A stretch of 64,000 nucleotides of DNA from VAZQ01 sp963763365 (GCA_963763365.1 CAVXOE010000003.1:1-64000); one strand, 5' to 3'; shown: positions 17,253-25,834, counted from the stretch's first letter. Notes: a model not told the origin generated them from the letters alone. Numbers and translations: made by a program.

Positions 17253-18449
17253 ATGATGAAGTTGCGTCATCTACCGGTAGCGGCATTAGCGCTTGCCGTC
17301 TTGGCCGTCTTGGCCGTCGCGCCCGCCCAGGCGCAGGAGATCGTCATCGGTCTCAGCACGGTGAAATCGGGCGTCCTGAAGACCGTCGGCGAAACAACCG
17401 AAACCGCCGTCGACATCGCCGTCGCGGAGATCAACGCCAAGGGCGGCATCGGCGGCAAGCAGATCAAGCTGCTCAAGTTCGATACCGGCAGCGACCCGAA
17501 GCAAGCCGCCACCGGCACACAGAAGTTCGCGCAGGACGACAAGGCGCTTGCGATCATCGGTCCGTTCTCGTCGGGCGAAGCCGCCGTCGCCTTTCCCGTC
17601 GGGGAGCGGCTGGGCATCGTCGAAATGCCGAATGCGGCATCGACGCCGGGCCTGACCAAAGGCTTCTCGTATGCTTGGCGGCTGACGTCGGATGAAGGGC
17701 GGCAGTTCACGCGTCTCATCAAGACCCTCGACAAGAAGGGGATCAAACGCGACAAGGCCGAGATCATTTACGTGTCGGACGAGCGTGTCTCCAACATTTC
17801 GGGCACACAATTTTATCCGGCGATCTTCAAAGCCAGCAACGTGACCTTCGGCGAGCCGATCGCGATTCAGCTCAAGAGCTTCGACGTCTCGCCGCAGGTC
17901 GCTCAGGCCCTCGGACGCAATCCCGACGTGGTCGCCATCGCAGGTACGCCGGACAGCGCCGGCAAGGTCATCAAGGAGTTGCGCCGGCAGGGATTTACCG
18001 GGCGCGTGATCGGGTCGCAAATTTTCGCCGACCCGAATTCGATCGAGCTGTTCGGTCGCGACGCAGACGGCATGATCATCGTTGCCGGCTTCTGGTGGGA
18101 CCGCAACGATGCGACACGGGCGCTCACGAAGAAATTCAACGAAGAGAACCAGAAGCGCGGTCTGATCGCGAAGAAGATTCCACACCATACCGACGCGCAA
18201 GCCTACGACATCGTCTATCTGCTGAAACAGGCAATGGAGAAAGCCGGCGTCACCGGAGATCCGGCGAAGCTCGCGCAGGAGCGCACCGCGATCCGCGACG
18301 CGCTGAAGGGCATTCAGTTCACCGGCGTGACCGGCGAGAACACCTGCTTTAGTTCCGATCGCGACGCCAGCCTCCCCGGCTTCGTGATCGAAATCAAAGA
18401 CCTCAAGTGGAACCTCTACGATACCTGGACAGCCGACCCCTGCACCTGA
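17253..18449 (+). CDS. ABC transporter substrate-binding protein (LivK type)
   Basis: This 398-residue periplasmic receptor has a clear Sec signal peptide with an alanine/leucine-rich core ending at AQAQ (residues about 1-27). The mature chain is a type I periplasmic binding fold: DIAVAEINAKGGIGGKQI, ALAIIGPFSSGEAAVAFPV and an Asp/Glu-rich C terminus. It follows the LivF gene by 27 bp and ends the transport operon. The unusual last residues NLYDTWTADPCT and an unpaired late cysteine pattern (NTCFSS, ADPCT) suggest a disulfide. The ligand is unknown; position in the GntR-linked island suggests the aromatic or diamide substrate degraded next door. Confidence 0.9.
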   Translation: MMKLRHLPVAALALAVLAVLAVAPAQAQEIVIGLSTVKSGVLKTVGETTETAVDIAVAEINAKGGIGGKQIKLLKFDTGSDPKQAATGTQKFAQDDKALAIIGPFSSGEAAVAFPVGERLGIVEMPNAASTPGLTKGFSYAWRLTSDEGRQFTRLIKTLDKKGIKRDKAEIIYVSDERVSNISGTQFYPAIFKASNVTFGEPIAIQLKSFDVSPQVAQALGRNPDVVAIAGTPDSAGKVIKELRRQGFTGRVIGSQIFADPNSIELFGRDADGMIIVAGFWWDRNDATRALTKKFNEENQKRGLIAKKIPHHTDAQAYDIVYLLKQAMEKAGVTGDPAKLAQERTAIRDALKGIQFTGVTGENTCFSSDRDASLPGFVIEIKDLKWNLYDTWTADPCT

Positions 18450-18467
18450 TCTCAGCGACCCGAACCC

Positions 18468-18820
18468 ATGAGCAAACGGCGGCTATGCATTCTGGGAGGC
18501 CGCGGTGGCATTGGCCGCAGCCTCGTTACCGCGTCTCCTGCCGATGGCTACGAGGTCGCGGTGATGGACCTGAAAGCGGCGCTCGCCCGCCATCCCGTGC
18601 CTACAGGCCTTCGGGCCATCGAGATTGACGGCTCCGATGGAAATTGCGTCACGCAGGCTTTCGACAAGTTGGCCGTGCATTGGACCGCGCTCGATGGGTT
18701 CGTCAATGCGTCGCGGTTCCCGAGGACATCGTAGGGCCGGTCATGTTCCTGCTCGGGCCGGCGAGCGGATACATGACGGGGCAGACACTTTGGGTGAACG
18801 GCGGCGCCTGCATGCCGTAG
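18468..18820 (+). pseudogene. Short-chain dehydrogenase with internal deletion
   Basis: The 5' part encodes an SDR N terminus with the cofactor motif ILGGRGGIGRSL and runs to WTALDGFVNASRF. A frame change at about 18714 then leads directly to the SDR C terminus (PEDIVGPVMFLLGPAS, MTGQTLWVNGGACMP) with a stop at 18818-18820. The 120 or so residues that hold the catalytic Ser-Tyr-Lys are missing, so the product cannot be active. It immediately follows the binding-protein gene and was probably part of the same operon before the deletion. Confidence 0.8.
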
Positions 18821-18849
18821 CACCGTCGTCGACGACACGCGCCGGGCGG

Positions 18850-19755
18850 CTAGCCGATGTGACTCTTGTGGTTTTGCAGGTACCACTCCGCGATCTCCTC
18901 GCGCGTGGCGAACCAGACGTCTTCGAATTGCGATGCATAGTTGACGAAGTCCCGCAGGGCCCGAATGCGGAAGGGTTGGCCGATGACATGGGGATGCAGA
19001 CCGATGTTCATGAAGCGGCCGCTCGTCCCGCTCTCGCGGTAGAGCCAGTCGAACTGCTCCTTGAAGACCTTGAACGCATCGTCGACCGTCAGCCCCTGTC
19101 GCATGAACACGGTGAAGTCGTTGACTTCCGAGGTGTAGGGCACCGACACCATCGGCTTGCCTGACCGGGTCTCCACCAAATAGGGCTGATCGTCGTTCAG
19201 AAGATCGGTGATGAAGATCAGTCCCTCCTCGGAGAGGATGTCGATCGTATTCAGCGTCGAGCGCAGCGAACTCGACAACCAGCCTTTCGCTGGCTTGCCG
19301 CAGACGTCGCGATATACCCGCAGCGTCTCCCGGATGACCTCGCGCTCCTTCGCCTCATCGAACATGTAATCCGTCAGCAGTTCCGTCTGCACGTAATTGT
19401 GCGCGACGATCTCCCAGCCGCGTTGGAGCGCCGCGTCGACCACCGCACGCCGCTCAATCCCCATCTTGGCGTTCATTGTGCAGGTCGACGGCACCTTAAA
19501 TTCATCGAAGATGTCGAACATGCGCCATACCCCGACCCGCTGGCCATATTCGCGCCAAGTGTAGTTCGGGTTGTCGTAGACATTGCCGGGCAAGTCCCCG
19601 CCGACGATCCCTGGACCCCCAGGGTAGTACGGCTTCGTGGTCTCTTTCACAGCGTCCCAATATTCGAGATTGGTCGTCAGCATCATTGCCATGCGCTTGC
19701 CGTTCGGCCAGCGAAGTGGCTTGCGAAGCGGCATGGGGACGAACGGGTAACGCAT
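18850..19755 (-). CDS. Polysaccharide-deacetylase-family amidohydrolase (PuuE-like)
   Basis: This 301-residue protein of the NodB-like TIM-barrel superfamily belongs to the branch with allantoinase-like PuuE proteins. Recognisable parts are the N-terminal strand MAMMLTTNLEYWDAV, GQRVGVWRMFDIFDEFKVPSTC, WEIVAHNYVQTELL and the C-terminal FMNIGLHPHVIGQPFRIRAL. The canonical second metal histidine after AHN is not obvious, so metal binding may differ from classical NodB enzymes. It should hydrolyse a C-N bond rather than a polysaccharide. It is a single gene convergent with the SDR remnant, with an inverted repeat about 230 bp upstream. Confidence 0.8.
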   Translation of the reverse strand: MRYPFVPMPLRKPLRWPNGKRMAMMLTTNLEYWDAVKETTKPYYPGGPGIVGGDLPGNVYDNPNYTWREYGQRVGVWRMFDIFDEFKVPSTCTMNAKMGIERRAVVDAALQRGWEIVAHNYVQTELLTDYMFDEAKEREVIRETLRVYRDVCGKPAKGWLSSSLRSTLNTIDILSEEGLIFITDLLNDDQPYLVETRSGKPMVSVPYTSEVNDFTVFMRQGLTVDDAFKVFKEQFDWLYRESGTSGRFMNIGLHPHVIGQPFRIRALRDFVNYASQFEDVWFATREEIAEWYLQNHKSHIG

Positions 19756-19984
19756 GGAAAGAAATCCTTACGCAGGTTCAGGATCTTGCAGTCGCTGGAT
19801 ATTCGCCTTCGGGGGGGGTGTCACGTTGCCGGGGCGGGCTGAACGCGACCCGGTAGCTTTCGCCGCAGCATGGGCTCATCGACTTCTGTCCCTGTCGTAA
19901 TTTGAATCCGGTTGGCATGTCGTAGAGAATCGGGCGACGCTGGGCCGGATGTCGGATCTCATCAGACGGCATTGTCACGTTGAT

Positions 19985-20000
19985 GGACTTATATTAGTCC
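19985..20000. promoter_or_regulatory. Inverted repeat upstream of the deacetylase gene
   Basis: GGACT-N6-AGTCC with an A+T-only centre (TATATT), an operator-like element in otherwise G+C-rich DNA. It may also contain a -10-like TATAAG when read on the minus strand, toward the deacetylase gene. Confidence 0.4.
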
Positions 20001-20123
20001 AGTGCGCAGTCAACGGAGGCGAACCGCACTCCTCCGCCCATGCCACCCTTCCCTCCCGGACGCTGCTTGGTCGGAATGCCGCGTCGATCTAGTTCCTGGT
20101 GTGAATAGACTCCAACGTTTGAC

Positions 20124-20139
20124 CCCCTCAGTCGAGGGG
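20124..20139. terminator. Possible terminator hairpin after the LCCL operon
   Basis: CCCCTC and GAGGGG form a 6-bp stem with a 4-nt loop about 70 bp past the LCCL gene stop. No U-run follows on the minus strand, so intrinsic termination is weakly supported. Confidence 0.3.
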
Positions 20140-20205
20140 AAAATCAATTGGTTACCGTGCCGATCGGCGTCCGGACCCCACGCCGATTTACACGCCGCGC
20201 CCCGA

Positions 20206-20592
20206 TCATATCGCCGATAGGTTCCAGGCGTACGGATAACGCCCGTATTCGGTGCTAGTCACGTCATTCCTGACAGTCCCGGGGAATTTTTCTGGCGGCG
20301 TGACCACAGTCACCCTGAGGAATCCCGTCTCTCCGGGCTTCAACAGGCCAGCATGTACGGCGGCAGCCCCGATCGTCGAATCGCCGCTATAGATATCAGT
20401 GCCCCAAAGCTGCCCCTCCTTCACGCCCGTGACGCGGAAATAGTAAGTGGCGCCAACCGTCTCACACAGACCGTGCATGTTCGTTGGCGCCTCGGAGGCG
20501 ACGAAGTGTTGGTCCAGCAGTCTGCGCAATTGCCGCCGTGAAAGCTTTCCGCGCCGGTCGAAATAAGCAACAAGCTCTTGCACGACCTTCAT
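20206..20592 (-). CDS. LCCL-domain protein
   Basis: A 128-residue protein without a signal peptide. The N-terminal 35 residues form a charged helical segment (VVQELVAYFDRRGKLSRRQLRRLLDQ). The rest matches the LCCL fold: YFRVTGVKEGQLWGTDIY, GDSTIGAAAVHAGLLKPGETG, FPGTVRNDVTSTEYGRYPYAW. LCCL domains are best known from secreted proteins, so a leaderless cytosolic copy is unusual. Its ATG overlaps the stop of the HELLH-VWA gene (ATGA), making it the third member of a coupled MoxR-VWA operon and a candidate substrate or effector of that pair. Confidence 0.8.
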   Translation of the reverse strand: MKVVQELVAYFDRRGKLSRRQLRRLLDQHFVASEAPTNMHGLCETVGATYYFRVTGVKEGQLWGTDIYSGDSTIGAAAVHAGLLKPGETGFLRVTVVTPPEKFPGTVRNDVTSTEYGRYPYAWNLSAI

Positions 20593-21848
20593 GGTGTGTC
20601 CCCTCGATGCATCGTAATGACCCGCCCGTAGGGCGGTTGGAATGTCGTCTGGCTGCGTGGCAAGGCCCAGAGCACCGCATAAGGAACCGGCTCGCCGGGA
20701 TAACTAATGTCACCGTCGGTGATGACAATCGCCGCGGTGACGCGGGGGTCCTCTGCGAGCGTGAGCAAGGCCGGCGTGAGATCGCTGCCGCCATACCCGC
20801 TCACCTGATAGTCGGCGAGTTCGCTCGGGGAGAGCACTTCGTCAGACGTCACCACCGTGTCGCACTGCACGATTCGAATTTCGTCCACGCCTACCGCATC
20901 GCAGAAATCGGCGATGGCTCCGAGTGCAGGGGGGATTTCGTCGCTCATCGAAGCGCTGGTATCGAGGATGACGTGGAGCATCCAGGAATTGCGCTTGCGT
21001 CCAGGCATCACGACGTCACTGCGATCGTGTCCGCGGCGCGAGGCGCGCGTGAACGTTCGTTCGCCCGGAGCCACGCCTTCGAGCCAGATTTGGAGCGCGA
21101 CCTGCCAGGGCGTGCGGTAGATTCCGCGCGTTGCTCTGACCTTCTGCTGCGAAGAACCCGGCTCGGTGCCGCGGCCGCGCATCGCACCTACGACCTTTGC
21201 AAGCGCCATGCCCCGGGCGGCGAGATCCCGAATTTCACGGGCACGCTCGGCCTGGTTCGCCTTATCGTCCGGAAATAGCTCCCGCTCGCGCCGCGCATCG
21301 AGCACGTCGCCCATGCTTCCGGGAGGGGCCTGCCGCGCCGCGCCGAGCACTTGCTCGAGTGTTGTGACCGTGCCTTCCCAGACTTGAGTACGCGCGGACG
21401 CGGTGTTGCTATTCCTGCGCATCTCCAGGACAATTTCCTCGGCCGATTTCTCGCGCGCCCCGGGCATGTCGAGGCCGCCTGCCGGGATCGACGTGACCCC
21501 GAGCGCATGCCGCAGCACGTCGTTGATGATGTAGTCGTGCGCGTAGTTGAATTCGAGCTGGCCGCTGCCTCTGGCTCGATCGTGAGTTCGCAAGGCCAGA
21601 TGCAGCAGCTCGTGCGCGAGCACGAACACGAGATCGTCCCCGGAGAGCCGGGCCGCGAAGGCCGGATTTGCGACCAGGCGGCCCGACGCGAATACGCCCA
21701 TTGTCGGCACGCGATCATCGAGGTCGACACGTACCGCCGCAGCAAGGCCCGCAAGGTGGGGCAACGGCACGGTGACCATCCGCAATCCCCGCATGATACG
21801 GGAGTAGATCGCGTGATCGGCCGGCGTCTTTTGCGAAGCACCGCTCAT
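20589..21848 (-). CDS. Putative metallopeptidase with VWA-like domain (DUF2201 type)
   Basis: The N-terminal domain of this 419-residue protein carries a zincin-type HELLH (residues 79-83, LVFVLAHELLHLALRTHD). The C-terminal domain has a VWA-like fold with a MIDAS motif DTSASMS, QCDTVV and IVITDGDISYP. This two-domain layout is the known partner of MoxR AAA ATPases. The start at 21848 overlaps the MoxR stop codon by ATGA and the gene's own stop overlaps the LCCL start, so all three proteins are translationally coupled. By analogy with MoxR-VWA pairs it may act as an ATP-dependent metal-insertion or remodelling module. Confidence 0.87.
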   Translation of the reverse strand: MSGASQKTPADHAIYSRIMRGLRMVTVPLPHLAGLAAAVRVDLDDRVPTMGVFASGRLVANPAFAARLSGDDLVFVLAHELLHLALRTHDRARGSGQLEFNYAHDYIINDVLRHALGVTSIPAGGLDMPGAREKSAEEIVLEMRRNSNTASARTQVWEGTVTTLEQVLGAARQAPPGSMGDVLDARRERELFPDDKANQAERAREIRDLAARGMALAKVVGAMRGRGTEPGSSQQKVRATRGIYRTPWQVALQIWLEGVAPGERTFTRASRRGHDRSDVVMPGRKRNSWMLHVILDTSASMSDEIPPALGAIADFCDAVGVDEIRIVQCDTVVTSDEVLSPSELADYQVSGYGGSDLTPALLTLAEDPRVTAAIVITDGDISYPGEPVPYAVLWALPRSQTTFQPPYGRVITMHRGDTP

Positions 21849-22879
21849 GCCGCGGCGACCTTGCGCAAGAGGGCGAACATGGCTTGATCGGCGCCGAGGG
21901 ATCCCCATTTCTCGACCATGTCGGTCAGCAGTGTCAGTTGATGCTCAGACGACAGACTGCGCAGGAAGCGATTGACGACCCGCGGCTTGAAGCCATCTGC
22001 CTTGCCGTCACGCACGAACTGCCGGATGCAGTCGAGAATGAACCAGCGTGCGGAGTCGCCCTTCGGCAAGAGTCCCGGTTTGCAGAGGTACTCTTCGAGC
22101 GGCAGCACAGCACTGATCGCCTCTTCGGCGAGCGCGCAAAATACCACCGCGTCCTCCGGCGACAGCCGCCCGAAGGCGAGTGCCCGCCGCGTCTCGTTGC
22201 TCAGGACGCCGGCCTTCTGCGCCATGTCGAGCGCTCGCGAGAGCAATGCCCAGGCGCGAGGCGTCGAGAATGGCACGGGCTCCGCCGGCACCGGGCGCAT
22301 CAAGGCATCGGGAATAGTGCCGATAAAGCTGCGAATTTCCTTCCGAACGCCAGCGTGCTGCGCCCAGACAAGCCATTCAGCGGCGTCGACACGCAGTTGC
22401 AGTATGGTGACGCGATTAATAAGCGCGGAACTCATCGCGCGCACCAGGGCGCGGTCTTGCAGGCGATTGCCCGCGGCGACTACCCATGTCCCCGGCGGGA
22501 GCGCGTGCTCGCCGAGACGGCGTTCGAGGAGCAGCGAGTAGAATGCCTTCTGGACGTCCGGCGCACATGCCGGCAGTTCGTCAAGGAACAGGCAGAACGG
22601 CTCGGGCCGCTCCGGCAGCAGAATCCGCGGCGGACAGAACACCGACCGCTCGCCGACGATGCGTGGAATACCGCTCACGTCTTCGGGGGCAATTTGGGTG
22701 CCGAGCAGCGAGCGGCAGGGCAAACCGGCTTCACGCGCCGCCTCGTAGACCATCTCGGACTTGCCTACCCCGGGTGCCGAGAGCAGCAAGAAGCTCTGTT
22801 CGTGCGCCATGCACTGGATGAGCTTCTTAGCCTGACGCAGCGTCACAACTTCGTCGAACGCAGTTCGCGTCCTATCCAT
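21845..22879 (-). CDS. MoxR-family AAA+ ATPase
   Basis: This 344-residue hexameric-type ATPase has Walker A LLSAPGVGKSEMVYEA, Walker B FCLFLDELPACAPDVQKAF, sensor 1 TWVVAAGNR and a following arginine-rich ALINRVTILQL. The start at 22879 has GAGGAG with 6-nt spacing. It is the first gene of a tightly overlapping three-gene unit with the HELLH-VWA and LCCL genes. MoxR proteins typically remodel a client with the help of a VWA partner. The region upstream contains a dispersed repeat and no other gene, so its promoter should lie at 22880-23000. Confidence 0.88.
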   Translation of the reverse strand: MDRTRTAFDEVVTLRQAKKLIQCMAHEQSFLLLSAPGVGKSEMVYEAAREAGLPCRSLLGTQIAPEDVSGIPRIVGERSVFCPPRILLPERPEPFCLFLDELPACAPDVQKAFYSLLLERRLGEHALPPGTWVVAAGNRLQDRALVRAMSSALINRVTILQLRVDAAEWLVWAQHAGVRKEIRSFIGTIPDALMRPVPAEPVPFSTPRAWALLSRALDMAQKAGVLSNETRRALAFGRLSPEDAVVFCALAEEAISAVLPLEEYLCKPGLLPKGDSARWFILDCIRQFVRDGKADGFKPRVVNRFLRSLSSEHQLTLLTDMVEKWGSLGADQAMFALLRKVAAA

Positions 22880-23483
22880 CGGCTTCTCCTCGCCTGGTCC
22901 CACGCCAAGGCGAGCCGCATGTGAGTACGGCGGTCCGGGACCGCTAGACCGGATCAAAACCTTTTTTAGTGCGCCCGGCATTCAGCATCTGTTCAGAATT
23001 CCGCTTCCTTGATTGCGGGCACGACTAGAACAATCGTACAATTCCTCCCCTCGGCTGTTGCCGGACCTCTGATAACCGATAGAGCGGCTGAGGAGCGGGT
23101 ACCCGGTCTCCGATCCCTGTTCTTTGAAAAACAACTCCCTGTTCCGTTCGAACTATTCCCCGTTCGGTTGCGTAGGGAATTCACCCGCAAACCATTGAAT
23201 TCGCTGGGCGATTGGACGTTAAAAATCAACGTGAGGGCCGGAATCCGCAAGATTCCCTGTTAATTTCGCTGTTAGCAGGGAATTTTGGGCCAGAGACTGG
23301 TTCGTATCCGACTGCCTCATCAGCCAGCCGTTTTTGATTTTGCAAAACTCTCGATCCGGACCCGAAACCGGCGCGGATACGGAGGGCATTTGTCACGCGC
23401 CCCGGCACGATCGGAAAGGAATGCCTTGACCACCTGATCGTTCTCGCGAGGCTTACCGCCCGAGAATTCCAAGGGAGGGCAAA
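22880..23483. other. Divergent gene-free spacer with dispersed repeat
   Basis: This 600-bp spacer separates the divergent MoxR operon and the racemase-like gene. It contains copy B of the TCCCTGTTA repeat at 23151-23330 and otherwise nothing that I can support as a gene. A short Ala-poor open frame at 23009-23263 overlaps the repeat and is probably not translated. Confidence 0.6.
23151..23330. repeat. Dispersed 'TCCCTGTTA' repeat, copy B
   Basis: Homologous to 2697-2871 in the same orientation, with scattered substitutions and small gaps. Shared runs include ATTGAATTCGCT, ATTCCCTGTTAATTT and GTTAGCAGGGAATTT. Both copies lie in intergenic DNA next to unrelated genes. Confidence 0.75.
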
Positions 23484-24272
23484 TTGGACGCAACGAAGAA
23501 ATTCCGCATCTGGGCGCAGGGTGCCACCGATCAGGTTGGCCACCGCAACTACCTCGCGCAGCTGTTGCCGCACATGAAGGCCTGCACCGATCCCGACTTC
23601 GAGCTCGATTTCAAGACCATGACGCCCTCGGTTACAACGGTGCACGCGCTGTCCGAATTCCGGTTCTCGCGCGAGGTGATCCGCTGCGCCATTCAGGCCG
23701 AGCGGGAGGGGTACGACGCCTTCTTCATGAACCACTTTCAGGACGTCGGTCTGTACGACGCAAGAGCGACGGTGAAAATACCGGTGCTTGGCCTGGGCGA
23801 AGCGACCTTGCTCCACGCTTGCACCATGGGCCGCAAGCTCGGCCTGTTGGCGATCAACCCCGCCTTCATACCGACCCACAACGAGCAGATCTATCGCTAT
23901 GGGCTGCAGCAACGGATCGCCGGTATCCGCGCCATCGACGCCAGTATCGGCGATTACATGGAGGCGTTCACGTCGCCTGCGAAAATGTCCGAACTGCAGA
24001 CCATCTTCGACCGCGAGGCGCGTCGGCTCATCGACGGCGGCGCCGATGTCATCGTGCCGACTGGTGGCATTCCGATGATGTTGTTCGGCAAAGAACCGGA
24101 CGCCAATGTCGACGGCGCACCGATCGTCAACGGAGTCACGGTGGTGATCAAGGCTGCGGAAATGGCGGTTAAGCTCAGGGGCCTCGGCATATCGGTCGCA
24201 AGCCGCATCTCGCAGTCAGGCTTTGCGCTGCCATCTGCCCAGACGCTCGACGAGTTTCTGCGTCACGGCTGA
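23484..24272 (+). CDS. Hydantoin-racemase-like Asp/Glu racemase family protein, catalytic cysteines absent
   Basis: This 262-residue protein has the two-domain racemase fold of the HyuE/Asp racemase family. Where HyuE has ACFGDPGL, this protein has MNHFQDVGL, and where HyuE has LGCAGM it has PTGGIPMML. Both active-site cysteines are therefore replaced (His and Gly by eye). The following GLGEATLLHACTMGRKLGLL is well conserved, so the fold is intact. A TTG start is used because GGGAGG lies 5 nt upstream. The gene stands alone between the MoxR operon and a convergent DUF2778 gene. Function is unknown; racemase activity is unlikely. Confidence 0.8.
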   Translation: MDATKKFRIWAQGATDQVGHRNYLAQLLPHMKACTDPDFELDFKTMTPSVTTVHALSEFRFSREVIRCAIQAEREGYDAFFMNHFQDVGLYDARATVKIPVLGLGEATLLHACTMGRKLGLLAINPAFIPTHNEQIYRYGLQQRIAGIRAIDASIGDYMEAFTSPAKMSELQTIFDREARRLIDGGADVIVPTGGIPMMLFGKEPDANVDGAPIVNGVTVVIKAAEMAVKLRGLGISVASRISQSGFALPSAQTLDEFLRHG

Positions 24273-24329
24273 CGGCACGAAGCTGAGCGACCGGAGCGGT
24301 TGCCTCGTTCAATCGCCAGAGAGCACCGC

Positions 24330-25433
24330 TTAAGACCGCCGGAAGAAGTCCCTGAACCAATCCGACGCCGTCTTGGGCGCTGGCGGATTGTCGAGCCGCT
24401 CGACCACGACGAGGCGCTCGATCTCACCCCGCTCGAACGCGTCCAGAAATGCGGGATAGTCGCTGAACGACACACATCCGTTGGATGCGCCGTTGGGACC
24501 GAGCATGTAGGTATGCGCCAGAATGCCGGCGCGGCCATACATCCTGGAATCATCGGTCGGTACGAGCCGGATGGCGCGAACGCCATGGAACAGCGACTCG
24601 CGCATTTTGAGATCATAGACGTTCGGCGGTGTCGGCCCGGTCATCCTCACGTTCACGTAGCGCGGATCGTCCATATGGTCGCCGAGGCCGGAATGTGCTT
24701 CGAGCCGCCGTCCATTCGGGAGATACACCGTACGAGACGTGATGTCGTAGATCGCGGTGCGGCTGGGATCGAGCGGCTTCGAGGCCTTCGGCGTCAAATC
24801 TTTCAGAGCCGACCCTGGTACTGCCGAGCTCTTCACCGCATCGGTCGGCGCATATGAAAGGGGAAGAGATGTGGCGGACGCACTCGCCAACTGGAACCGG
24901 CCGTCCTGTGGCCGTTTCGGCGCGGCCTGGGCGACCGCCGGGCGCGCAGGGGCGCGTGGCGTAGCCGCTGCGGCCGCAACGCGCTGGACCTTTGCGGGCG
25001 CAACCGCGGCGGACCGTGTCGTCGTGCCGGCGGCCTTGAACTCGTTTGCGAACCGATCGTCGAACGATGCAGAGCGTTGCAACGCCCCGGTGGGCGCATC
25101 GAGTTGCTCGAAAGCGAAACGCTCGCCGAAGGACGGGCGTGCCAGCCACGGCTCCGCCCGATCGTCTCTCTCATCGAACGCGAATTTCGAGGTGTCGCCA
25201 TCTTCAAGGCGCACCCAGCGCGCGTTGAAGCCATCCGAGGTGCCCGATTCGCCGGTGGCGTCACCAAAACCGAGTTTGCGGTCGACGGTTCCGAAGCCCG
25301 CAAGGGCACGCCCCTCGGCGCGCAGTCCAGCATTCGCCGGCGCACGATCGGTCGACAGATACAAATAAGAGATAAATCCGATAGCGAACGCCGCCGCGCC
25401 CGCAACGATCGGCCCCACACCGACTCGAAGCAA
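24330..25433 (-). CDS. DUF2778 membrane-anchored L,D-transpeptidase-like protein
   Basis: A protein of about 367 residues with an N-terminal membrane anchor (VGVGPIVAGAAAFAIGFISYLYL) and a long Ala/Pro-rich, low-complexity middle. The C-terminal DUF2778 domain includes LPNGRRLEAHSGLGDHMD, FHGVRAIRLVP and the motif HTYMLGPNGASNGC with the His and Cys expected for a catalytic pair. DUF2778 includes type VI secreted L,D-transpeptidase effectors (Tlde1), but a membrane anchor and no secretion genes nearby suggest a cell-wall role in the producer itself. The start is uncertain: only a TTG at 25433 fits the frame, after an open stretch without ATG or GTG. Confidence 0.78.
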   Translation of the reverse strand: MLRVGVGPIVAGAAAFAIGFISYLYLSTDRAPANAGLRAEGRALAGFGTVDRKLGFGDATGESGTSDGFNARWVRLEDGDTSKFAFDERDDRAEPWLARPSFGERFAFEQLDAPTGALQRSASFDDRFANEFKAAGTTTRSAAVAPAKVQRVAAAAATPRAPARPAVAQAAPKRPQDGRFQLASASATSLPLSYAPTDAVKSSAVPGSALKDLTPKASKPLDPSRTAIYDITSRTVYLPNGRRLEAHSGLGDHMDDPRYVNVRMTGPTPPNVYDLKMRESLFHGVRAIRLVPTDDSRMYGRAGILAHTYMLGPNGASNGCVSFSDYPAFLDAFERGEIERLVVVERLDNPPAPKTASDWFRDFFRRS

Positions 25434-25834
25434 GAGTCCCCCGTCGTATTTGCTGACGCCGTGCTCCCCAGCACGACGCCTCCCCGAACCTACGAGCTAA
25501 ACCGGCAAATGTGGCAAAGTTGGAGCGCGGGGCGAGATATAAACAGGATTCGGAGGCGGGGCCCGGCTGACAGGCCGGAAGCCCCAGCGACCGGACCCTT
25601 GGCTTCGGACCCAGCCCGCACCGGACCATAATACCGCCATCACCGCGCGCGGAACGTTCTGCTCGCGCGGTGGCTTGAGGAGATACCGAAATCGGTGCCG
25701 ACATGGACCTGCCACCGCCACTTTTCCCGCTCACTCCCTGCACGGGGCGGTTCCGCCCAGCCTGAATGACTGGTTCACGCTTCATTCATCGGATGTGGTG
25801 TTCGATGGCGGCGGCGACAGCAAAGGAGAGTTTT
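25434..25834. other. Divergent gene-free spacer
   Basis: This spacer separates the DUF2778 gene and the His/Gly-rich secreted protein. A TATATC-like -10 candidate lies near 25535 for the minus strand. I see no supported gene or repeat here. Confidence 0.4.

Larger units (their letters stand above)
19756..20205. other. Gene-free spacer between two minus-strand units
   Basis: I find no convincing gene. A 66-codon open frame at 19778-19978 (minus) has a CC-G-E motif but no ribosome site and low-complexity composition. The spacer holds an inverted repeat at 19985-20000 and a short hairpin at 20124-20139. Confidence 0.5.

Noticed and set aside
19778..19978. 66-codon open frame on the minus strand with a CCGES motif
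   Set aside because: No ribosome site, odd composition and no recognised family; not supported as a gene.
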